Shown here: in pieces, positions 35,480 to 42,644 of the stretch | How the letters are laid out: every line of letters begins with the position of its first letter | How positions within the stretch are numbered: position 1 is the stretch's first letter | Position numbers and translations under genes: made by a program | From: Methanobacterium sp. | Lineage (GTDB): Archaea > Methanobacteriota > Methanobacteria > Methanobacteriales > Methanobacteriaceae | Assembly: GCF_038562635.1 (NCBI RefSeq) | Contig: NZ_JBCFBO010000001.1 | Location: 1,900,643-1,964,642 of the forward strand | Length of the DNA: 64,000 nucleotides | Reading direction: 5' to 3' | The notes under the pieces: generated by a model | What the model was told of the DNA's origin: nothing | The model's database searches: none | Seen by the model: only the letters and a program-made list of their open reading frames with translations

Positions 35480-37312
35480 ATGAGGATACTTTTGATTCAC
35501 TCTGATTACTTAAGATATAAAACAAAGTCCAAAACAAAAATAGCGGAAAAAATAGAAGATGAAAAGAAAGGCGGCGAATTTGACAACGCTTTAGTGGTTT
35601 TTACTGCAGTTGAAAGGGAAGATGAAAAAGATACAGATGCAATAATTGAAAGTGCTGTATCTGAAATAATGAACGTTTCAAGCCAGGTAAAACCTGATAA
35701 TGTGATTATATACCCTTATGCTCATTTAAGTTCATCTTTGAGCTCTCCAGATTCTGCAAAGAATATTTTAAAGGGTATGGAGTCTAAATTAAATGAAGAA
35801 GGGGTTTCAGCCTCGAGGATTCCATTTGGCTGGTACAAGTCATTTGAAATCTCATGTAAAGGACACCCATTATCTGAACTTTCAAGGACCATAACTGTAA
35901 AACCTAAAGAAGAGGAAAAAGCAGAAGAAGAACCTTCAAAATGGTACATTTTAAATAAAGGAGAACTTTCAGACCCTGAAGGGTATGAATATGAAAATGA
36001 GGATCTCAGAAAATTGATGATGTACGAACTGGGTAAAATGGAATCTTCTGGCGAAGAACCACCTCACGTTAAATTAATGCGTGAAAAAGGTCTTTCAGAC
36101 TATGAACCATCTGCAGATGTCGGTCATTTACGCTGGTATCCTAAAGGAAGACTAATCCGTGACCTTCTTTCAGATTACGTTTACAATCTTGTAACTGAAT
36201 ATGGGGCTATGCCTGTTGAAACTCCAATAATGTACGACCTTGCAGACGAAGCAATACGCACACACGCAGATAAATTTGGAGAAAGGCAGTACAGGATGGG
36301 TACTAAAAAAGAACTCATGCTAAGATTCGCATGCTGCTTCGGAGCGTTTAGAATACTTTCAGACTCCTTTTTAACCTGGAAAAATCTCCCAGTTGGGCTT
36401 TACGAGCTTTCAACATACAGTTTTAGATTAGAGAAAAGAGGGGAAGTTGTAGGTCTTAAGAGACTTAGAGGGTTTACCATGCCTGATTTCCACTCTGTAT
36501 GCAGGGATATACCTCAGTCTATGGAAGAATTTGAAAGGCAAATTGATATGTGTATGCAGACTGGAGATGACCTTAATGTAAACTATGAAGTTATTTTCAG
36601 GGCGACACAGGACTTTTTCGATGAAAATAAGGAATGGATGTATAAAGCTGCAGAAAAGGTTGGAAAACCAATGCTTCTTGAAATTTTACCAAGACGTAAA
36701 CATTACTGGATATCCAAAATGGACTTTGCAGCTATTGACTACCTTGGAAGACCTATAGAAAACCCTACAATACAGATAGATGTTGAAAGCGCTGAAAGAT
36801 TTGATATAAACTACATCAATGAAAAAGAAGAGGAAGAATATCCTATAATCATCCACTGCAGCCCAACAGGAAGTATAGAACGTGTTATAGGCAGCTTACT
36901 TGAAAAAACTGCCATTGAACTTAGAGAAAACCCTAAAAAAATGCCGATGCTGCCTGTATGGCTTTCACCAATTCAGGTGAGGGTGATCCCAATTGCTGAA
37001 AGGCATTTCGATTTCGCCCTTTCACTTGCTGAATACTTGAAAGACAGCAACATAAGGGTTGATGTTGATGAAAGGTCTGAAACAGTAGGTAAAAAGATAA
37101 GAAACGCTGGAAAAGAATGGGTTCCATATACTATCGTAATTGGAGATAATGAACTTGAAAAAGACCAGTTTACTGTAAACATCCGTGAAACCAATGAAAA
37201 AGTATTGATGGATAAGGATGAGTTAACTGCGAGAATCCACGATGAAATTAAAGGAATGCCGTTTAGAAAGTTACCGTTACCTGTAAAGCTTTCAAAAAGA
37301 GTTAATTTTTAA
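35480..37312 (+). CDS. thrS: threonyl-tRNA synthetase, archaeal type
   Basis: 610 residues. The N-terminal about 140 residues are the archaea-specific editing domain (MRILLIHSDYLRYKTKSKTKIAE, D-aminoacyl-tRNA deacylase-like) that removes mischarged Ser. Next comes the class II catalytic core (GHLRWYPKGRLIRDLLSDYV, RFACCFGAFRI with the zinc Cys, KRLRGFTMPDFHSVCRD, IIHCSPTGSIERVIG) and the C-terminal anticodon-binding domain (LPVWLSPIQVRVIPI ... VDVDERSETVGKKIRNAGKEWVPYTIVIG). Start ATG with GGTGAG upstream. Confidence 0.96.
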   Translation: MRILLIHSDYLRYKTKSKTKIAEKIEDEKKGGEFDNALVVFTAVEREDEKDTDAIIESAVSEIMNVSSQVKPDNVIIYPYAHLSSSLSSPDSAKNILKGMESKLNEEGVSASRIPFGWYKSFEISCKGHPLSELSRTITVKPKEEEKAEEEPSKWYILNKGELSDPEGYEYENEDLRKLMMYELGKMESSGEEPPHVKLMREKGLSDYEPSADVGHLRWYPKGRLIRDLLSDYVYNLVTEYGAMPVETPIMYDLADEAIRTHADKFGERQYRMGTKKELMLRFACCFGAFRILSDSFLTWKNLPVGLYELSTYSFRLEKRGEVVGLKRLRGFTMPDFHSVCRDIPQSMEEFERQIDMCMQTGDDLNVNYEVIFRATQDFFDENKEWMYKAAEKVGKPMLLEILPRRKHYWISKMDFAAIDYLGRPIENPTIQIDVESAERFDINYINEKEEEEYPIIIHCSPTGSIERVIGSLLEKTAIELRENPKKMPMLPVWLSPIQVRVIPIAERHFDFALSLAEYLKDSNIRVDVDERSETVGKKIRNAGKEWVPYTIVIGDNELEKDQFTVNIRETNEKVLMDKDELTARIHDEIKGMPFRKLPLPVKLSKRVNF

Positions 37313-37325
37313 TTAACTCTATTAC

Positions 37326-37547
37326 TTATTCTTCTTTTTCTATTCTTTCAATGGTTATCTGTGTCTGAGAACCAATTATACCATCAGTAACAATTTTTTT
37401 AGCACTCTGAAACTGTATGACTGCATCACGGGTTTTTTCTCCAAAAATACCATCTTCTTCTCCAGCTTTATAACCATGAGCATTTAACCAGTGCTGTATA
37501 TCCTTTACCTGTCTTCCAGTGTCTCCTTCTTTTAATATATGTTTCAT
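37326..37547 (-). CDS. stand-alone peptidoglycan-binding-like (PGBD_1) domain protein
   Basis: 73 residues consisting only of a PG_binding_1 fold: ILKEGDTGRQVKDIQHWLNAHGYKAG, EDGIFGEKTRDAVIQFQ and GIIGSQT. No signal peptide or membrane anchor is present, so it appears cytosolic, unusual for a wall-binding module in an archaeon with pseudomurein or no peptidoglycan. The start is the ATG at 37547 with AGGAG at 37556-37560, not the upstream GTG. It converges on thrS (14 bp apart). Possibly acquired by transfer; function unknown. Confidence 0.8.
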   Translation of the reverse strand: MKHILKEGDTGRQVKDIQHWLNAHGYKAGEEDGIFGEKTRDAVIQFQSAKKIVTDGIIGSQTQITIERIEKEE

Positions 37548-37909
37548 ATTTAACACTCCTTAAAATCTGATCTTATACGTGTTATTTTATAATTAAAAAT
37601 TAATAAAATTATACCCTTTTTTAATAAATAATCTCTTGAAGATAATTGTTTCTAAGCATTATACTTTTTTATTATGATAATTATTGAAGGGTAGGTGTTT
37701 AAAAGCGGTTATTTTCAAGTTAATTAGCATATATGGAAATAGTTATATTCTATTAACTTTTGCAGTATCACTAAATTTACCACAAGTCCATAATGTATTC
37801 TATTTTTTAAGTAAATCCCGATTAATTTCGTTATATCTGCATTCATTTAGAAAGCTTTAAAAATTATAAGTTATAACTTAAAATTTAGAAGTACAAAGGA
37901 GAAAAGTTT
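37548..37909. promoter_or_regulatory. parA upstream region with a 14-bp palindrome
   Basis: Perfect dyad TAAGTTATAACTTA at 37867-37880, 30 bp before the parA ATG and just upstream of its AAGGAG ribosome site. It is placed to act as an autoregulatory or centromere-like site. The rest of the 362-bp spacer is AT-rich with no gene recognised. Confidence 0.55.
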
Positions 37910-38686
37910 ATGGGCGAAACAATTGCAATACTTAACCAAAAAGGCGGCTGTGGAAAGACAACCACTGCAGTTAATTTATCAACAGCTTTAGCACTTAATA
38001 ATAAAAGAGTTTTATTAATAGATATTGATCCGCAGGGCAATGCCACAACAAGCTTTGGGATACCTAAAAGTGAGATTGAAAAAACTATTTACACTACGCT
38101 AACCGGAAAAAACCCCGTAGAAGAAGCAATCATCCCAACAGGAATCGACAGACTGGATCTTGTTGCAAGTAATATAGCACTAAGCGGTGCTGAAATTGAA
38201 TTAAGCGGTGAAATAGGGTTTCATTCAATATTAAATGAACGTTTAGAAAATATAAAAGACTCTTACGACTATATTCTCATTGATGTTCCTCCATCCCTGG
38301 GGGTACTTACCATAAATTCGCTGGTGGCATCTGACAGCGTAATAATCCCAATTCAGGCAGAATTCTATGCACTTGAAGGAATGGCGGATCTTATGGAAGC
38401 TATGCAGCTTGTAGGGAACCGTTTAAACAGCCCTTGCAACATAAAAGGTATTTTACTTACTTTATATGACTCAAGGACAAGGCTTGGAAGGGACGTATAT
38501 GAAAACGTTAAAGAATACTTTGGAGAGAAAGAAAACATCTTTGAAATAAGTATTCCTCGAAATGTTAAACTCGCAGAAGCCCCAAGTCACGGAAAACCAG
38601 GTGTTCTTTACGACGAAGAATGTAAAGGTTCAACTGCATACATGGAACTTGCAGAAGAAATAATAAATATGGAGGCTGCAAAATGA
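37910..38686 (+). CDS. ParA-family partition ATPase
   Basis: 258-residue ParA/Soj ATPase. Deviant Walker A KGGCGKTTTAVNLS at residues 11-24, Walker A-prime LLIDIDPQGNATTSFG near 38, Walker B YILIDVPPSLGVLTIN near 122 and QAEFYALEGMADLMEA near 147. Such ATPases form dynamic gradients on DNA to position chromosomes, plasmids or protein cargo. Its stop overlaps the start of the next gene (ATGA at 38683-38686), whose N-terminus carries a ParB-type ParA-activating peptide. Start ATG with AAGGAG. Confidence 0.9.
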   Translation: MGETIAILNQKGGCGKTTTAVNLSTALALNNKRVLLIDIDPQGNATTSFGIPKSEIEKTIYTTLTGKNPVEEAIIPTGIDRLDLVASNIALSGAEIELSGEIGFHSILNERLENIKDSYDYILIDVPPSLGVLTINSLVASDSVIIPIQAEFYALEGMADLMEAMQLVGNRLNSPCNIKGILLTLYDSRTRLGRDVYENVKEYFGEKENIFEISIPRNVKLAEAPSHGKPGVLYDEECKGSTAYMELAEEIINMEAAK

Positions 38687-39054
38687 GTAAAACAGATAAG
38701 AAACAGGGAGGAGCGCTCGGACGAGGATTAGATGCATTAATCAGCAAGGAATATGTTAAAGATTCCGAAGTTGAACCTGTTAAAGAAGAAATTGTCACAG
38801 AAGAGCCAGTAAAAAACTTAGAAGAACCTGCTGAAGTAGATGTAATTCATCAAAAAATAATAGATGCAATTTTAGAAGATGTCCAGAAAAATCCCCGAGT
38901 TTCATTTTGGTCTGCTAGGACTGCTGCAGTGTTGAGGTTTTTAAGAAAAACAGAGCCTGAATTCAGTATCAGCAGTGAAGCATCACTTTTAATGGAAGAA
39001 GCGGTAAAGGAGAAATACCCTGAAATCTGGGAAATGTTTGAAGAACACCTCTAA
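38683..39054 (+). CDS. ParA partner protein with ParB-like N-terminal peptide
   Basis: 123 residues. The N-terminus has GGALGRGLDALIS (residues 9-22), matching the LGRGLxALL peptide by which bacterial ParB/Spo0J stimulates ParA. An acidic linker (residues 26-48) and a helical C-terminal domain (VIHQKIIDAILEDVQKNP ... MEEAVKEKYPEIWEMFEEHL) follow. The ParB CTPase (GERRxRA) and HTH modules are absent. It overlaps parA by 4 bp, so the two are translationally coupled. Inferred to be an adaptor linking ParA to cargo or to DNA; the cargo is unknown. Confidence 0.75.
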   Translation: MSKTDKKQGGALGRGLDALISKEYVKDSEVEPVKEEIVTEEPVKNLEEPAEVDVIHQKIIDAILEDVQKNPRVSFWSARTAAVLRFLRKTEPEFSISSEASLLMEEAVKEKYPEIWEMFEEHL

Positions 39055-39220
39055 ACCATGAAAATCAAGATTTTTAAGAAAAATCAATATTTTTTTCTAT
39101 TTTTATTAAAATTTTTAACACCCCAAGTTGAAGAGTTTGGGGTGCTAAGTTAGATCGATCCTGTACAAATCATATAATTTTATGGCAAGATTTGAAGATC
39201 ATTTCCTACTATACTGGTTA

Positions 39221-39285
39221 TCACTTATAAGTGAGTAGGTATAAGTTACAAGTTGTAAGATTTAACTTATAACTTCAAAGTTATA
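39221..39285. promoter_or_regulatory. palindromes downstream of the parA operon
   Basis: Perfect TCACTTATAAGTGA at 39221-39234, then ATAAGTTACAAGTTGTAAG, then TATAACTT/AAGTTATA around CA at 39268-39285. These are the same AACTTATAAGTT-like words as upstream of parA and in the 52-bp tandem repeats at 8.7 kb. Candidate partition-protein sites, or a terminator between convergent genes. Confidence 0.5.
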
Positions 39286-39334
39286 ACTTATACTCAAACT
39301 GAATTAAAGGTTGGGGGGTGTGTTTAACAAAAAA

Positions 39335-40456
39335 TTAGAAACTTAATGTAGCTTGATAAGATTTATTTAGTTTTATAAAAGGTTCAGCACGTTTTACAGC
39401 CACGCCCAGCTCTTGAAGCTCTTCTAGTTTTTCAAAACGTTTGCCCCGTTTCCTTAAAGTTATAATTCTTTTTGCAGATATTTTACCTATCCCTGGAACT
39501 CGTATAAGTTCATCATATGATGCTTCATTGATTTCAGTTGGGAATAAGTCCATATTATTCAGGGCAAAAGAATATTTGGGGTCTATTTGCGTATCTATAT
39601 TCCCATTTTCATCGAATACCAGTTCATCTAAATTAAAACCGTAGGAGTTTAATAAAAAATCAGCCTGGTAAAGCCTTGAAGTTCTTTTGGGATGAGGTAT
39701 CTCATGGTTTTCAAGTGGAGTATCTTCTAGTGGGCTAAAAGCACTGAAATAACTTCTTTTAAGTTCTAATTTATCGTACAACTTTTTGGTCATGCTTAAA
39801 ATTTCTTCATCATTTTCATCTGTAGCCCCAATGATAAACTGTGTGGTCTGTCCTGACGGTGCCATAGCAGGGTCCCTTTTTGCTAATTTGCTGATCCATT
39901 TCATCCGCCTTAAAATATCTATGTTGTAATTTTTAGTGCTTGTAAGTTCTTCAAATCCATCAGGAGTTGCAGCTTCCATATTTATGCTTACCCTGTCTGC
40001 CAGGTGCATGGCACTTTTAATTAAATCGTAAGATGTCCCTGGAAGGATTTTAAGGTGTATATATCCGTCATACCCGCAGTCTCTAAGTATCCTTGCAACT
40101 TCAACTTCCTTTTCCATGGAAGTGTTTATGTCTCCAGAAATTCCAGAGCTTAAGAATAATCCTTCCACGTGTCTTCTGTTGAAGTAATTCAAAAACAGGT
40201 TTGAAAGTTCTTGAGGCGTATATTCAAAACGTTCGCAGTTCCTGCCGCTGCGGTTTACGCAGTATTTACAGTCATTTGAACATTTATTAGTCATTAATAC
40301 TTTGAATAAAGGTATGCAGCGCCCATCCGGTGCAGTACTATTGTATACTCCCAGCATTTTGCCTGATGCATAAATTTCGAAATTGGGGTCTGCGTAATTA
40401 CACAGGTCGTACTTTGCTGATTCTCCAAGAACTTTGAGTTTTTGTACCGTATTCAT
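39335..40456 (-). CDS. radical SAM protein with C-terminal helix-hairpin-helix
   Basis: 373 residues. The [4Fe-4S] SAM-binding Cys motif is CSNDCKYCVNRSGRNC near residues 55-70 (CxxxCxxC). A TIM-barrel region follows, and a C-terminal helix-hairpin-helix DNA-binding module LIRVPGIGKISAKRIITLRKRG lies near 315-336. This matches the putative DNA modification/repair radical SAM family often paired with a uracil-DNA-glycosylase-like protein. That partner is not present here. Start ATG at 40456. Confidence 0.8.
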   Translation of the reverse strand: MNTVQKLKVLGESAKYDLCNYADPNFEIYASGKMLGVYNSTAPDGRCIPLFKVLMTNKCSNDCKYCVNRSGRNCERFEYTPQELSNLFLNYFNRRHVEGLFLSSGISGDINTSMEKEVEVARILRDCGYDGYIHLKILPGTSYDLIKSAMHLADRVSINMEAATPDGFEELTSTKNYNIDILRRMKWISKLAKRDPAMAPSGQTTQFIIGATDENDEEILSMTKKLYDKLELKRSYFSAFSPLEDTPLENHEIPHPKRTSRLYQADFLLNSYGFNLDELVFDENGNIDTQIDPKYSFALNNMDLFPTEINEASYDELIRVPGIGKISAKRIITLRKRGKRFEKLEELQELGVAVKRAEPFIKLNKSYQATLSF

Positions 40457-41221
40457 TATATCATATTATATCGAAAATAGTATTATAATTTATTCTAAAT
40501 GAGTAATGGATAAGTATATGTCTGGTACCACTACTTTTACGAAAATCTAAATTTTAGTTTAAAATGTATTTTAAAATCATTTTTATCATAATATTTTAAG
40601 TATATAGTTTTTATTTTTAAATCCTACAAAAAACTCATATAATTTAGTTACATAAAGTTTATTACGTATTATATTGCATTAAATATTATTTTAATAATCT
40701 AAATAACAAAATAATGGGTTTATATGGGTTAAAAAGAAATTTTAAATATTTTTATCGAGGTTATAGTTATAAAACTCAACTTAAATTATTTAAAAAATTA
40801 ATCTTGTAAAAACATAATTTTATTTTCTGAATGTATGAAAGTACCAGTCAATTATTTTTTTAAAAGGTTAAAATTAGTTATTAGCATATAAATTACTTTT
40901 TTTGGAAGATAGTGCTGAAAAATGAGTGACGTAGTCTAAATTAAATTAGGGGTACTGCTGAACATTCTTTTAGAAGAAAATATCTGCAAGAGGAAAACAT
41001 CTAATACTTAAGTTTTTATAAAATAGGCCCCTTTGGAAGCTATTATACTAAAAATAAGAACCTCTAACAGGCATTTCTGTTTCTAAAATATAATTCCTTT
41101 TAATTCAGTTTTAAATTAAAAAATAGGATGTAAATGGGCCTTTTTTTAGATTTTAGACCACAATATTTAAATGTAATAATAAATACAATATCCGTATTAC
41201 AAAAGTGATTGTTTAAAAAAT
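40457..41221. other. 765-bp AT-rich region, possible small RNA
   Basis: No credible gene. The stretch about 40950-41130 has slightly higher GC and distant complementary words (AGGCCC near 41024 and GGGCCT near 41137, the latter followed by a T run), which could mark a small transcript with a terminator. Weakly supported. Confidence 0.3.
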
Positions 41222-41662
41222 ATGCGTGGAGGAGATATAATTACGCCAAAACAATGGTGTTTACCGATAGTGATACTTAGTGTTGCCCTGGTCGGATTGT
41301 TTTCTGGAGTTTTAAATGATCAAAGCGCAAATTATTCAACTGGACCTAAAGTTGTGCAGTCCCCACCTCAAGCAAATACTGCTCAAGTAACTTCTGAGCC
41401 AAAAGCTAAAGCTAAAGTTAGAAAGGACGCACTGGTAGTAACTGCCAGGTGTTCATGCAGTTGTTATCAAGATTATAAATTACACGACCCTTCATGGATA
41501 AATTATTGTCCGGTATGTCATCAACGTGGCACGCTTATATTTGAAAGAACAAGCGACTGCCCTGAAGGAATGATACGATGCACTTGTTGTGATGCCGATT
41601 TCTGTGCAGTGCACGGTAAAGAGCATGTTTGCAGCCACCCTACATATTTGATGCCTGCTTAA
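41222..41662 (+). CDS. membrane-anchored cysteine-rich extracellular protein
   Basis: 146 residues. An N-terminal span (about 13-31) is followed by a Pro/Ala/Lys linker and a Cys-rich domain: C-S-C-S-C, YCPVCHQRG, DCPEG, CTCCDADFCAVHGKEHVC. That is eleven Cys plus several His, arranged like two zinc-ribbon-type knuckles; they would lie outside the cell. The ATG at 41222 lacks a ribosome site, and GGAGGAG lies inside the gene at codons 3-5, so a non-AUG start (ATT at 41240) is conceivable. No family recognised. Confidence 0.6.
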   Translation: MRGGDIITPKQWCLPIVILSVALVGLFSGVLNDQSANYSTGPKVVQSPPQANTAQVTSEPKAKAKVRKDALVVTARCSCSCYQDYKLHDPSWINYCPVCHQRGTLIFERTSDCPEGMIRCTCCDADFCAVHGKEHVCSHPTYLMPA

Positions 41663-41702
41663 TCGAATGATTAAGTACAAAAATTCTTTTTTTTCACCTG
41701 AA

Positions 41703-41864
41703 AATCTCTCAAAAATTAAAGCTTGCGAAACTTTCAAAAACCATAGGTTTTTGAAGCACAAATCGTAGATTTGTAAGCGTTGTTTCGCGCCATCGAAATC
41801 TCTGATTTCGTGGCCCCGAACACTAGGTGTTCGAGGGCTCCAAACCCTTTGGGTTTGAGAGATT
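41703..41864. repeat. hairpin array E (upstream of lemA)
   Basis: Outer stem AATCTCTC (41703-41710) with GAGAGATT (41857-41864) encloses a middle stem GCGAAAC (41725-41731)/GTTTCGC (41782-41788). Small hairpins inside are TTCAAAAACC/GGTTTTTGAA (loop ATA), ACAAATC/GATTTGT (loop GTA), CGAAATC/GATTTCG (loop TCT), CGAACAC/GTGTTCG (loop TAG) and CAAACCC/GGGTTTG (loop TTT). This is the clearest nested multi-branch example. Degenerate copies continue to about 41930. Non-coding. Confidence 0.9.
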
Positions 41865-42068
41865 GTGACAGCTATCAAAACTAACGTTTTTATGCTCTGA
41901 AAATCCTTAAAATTTTGATTTTGGACTTTGAAAATGAGTTGGGGCTATGTTCAGTGTTTGCATGCTTAGCATTTGACGTATTTTAAATAACAGTACAGTA
42001 TCATCTATTTGAATACAGTCAAAATGTATAAATAACAAAACATCACCATCTCAAAATGGTGATTGAAG

Positions 42069-42635
42069 ATGTCAATTTACATGATCATAGGAATCATTAT
42101 ACTTATCTTAATTATTTTAGCAGTAGTTGTTGGGATAATTTTCATGTACAATAACCTTGTTGGATTACGTAACCGGGTTAAAAATGCATGGTCCCAAATA
42201 GATGTTCAGCTAAACAGAAGGGCTGACCTGATACCTAACCTGGTAGAAACAGTTAAAGGGTATGCTAAACACGAAAAAGGTGTATTCGAAGAGGTTACTA
42301 AGGCAAGATCTGGCCTTATGAACGCTCAAACAGTTCAAGAAAGTGCAGAAGCAAATAACATGTTAACTGGTGCTTTGAAAAGCCTTTTTGCGGTAGCAGA
42401 AAATTACCCTGATTTAAAAGCAAATCAAAATTTCAGGGACTTACAAAGTCAGCTGGCAGAAACTGAGGATAAAATAGCCTATTCAAGGCAGTTTTACAAC
42501 GATACTGTACTCATGTACAACAACAAGATCCAGATGTTTCCAAGCAACTTAATAGCCCGCCAGTTTAACTTCACCGAGTCAGAATTCTTTGAAGTGGAAG
42601 AATCAGCTCGTTCAGTTCCAAAAGTACAGTTTTAG
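42069..42635 (+). CDS. lemA: LemA family protein
   Basis: 188-residue LemA protein: one N-terminal span (IIGIIILILIILAVVVGIIFM), then the helical domain with NLVGLRNRVKNAWSQIDVQLNRRADLIPNLVETVKGYAKHE (family core), NFRDLQSQLAETEDKIAYSRQFYND near 118 and FPSNLIARQFNF near 158. The frame opens at TTG 42063, but GGTGAT is spaced for the ATG at 42069. It is followed within 9 bp by a DUF2207 protein, a conserved pairing in bacteria and archaea, probably in a membrane complex. Function unproven. Confidence 0.93.
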   Translation: MSIYMIIGIIILILIILAVVVGIIFMYNNLVGLRNRVKNAWSQIDVQLNRRADLIPNLVETVKGYAKHEKGVFEEVTKARSGLMNAQTVQESAEANNMLTGALKSLFAVAENYPDLKANQNFRDLQSQLAETEDKIAYSRQFYNDTVLMYNNKIQMFPSNLIARQFNFTESEFFEVEESARSVPKVQF

Positions 42636-42644
42636 GTGGGTTCA

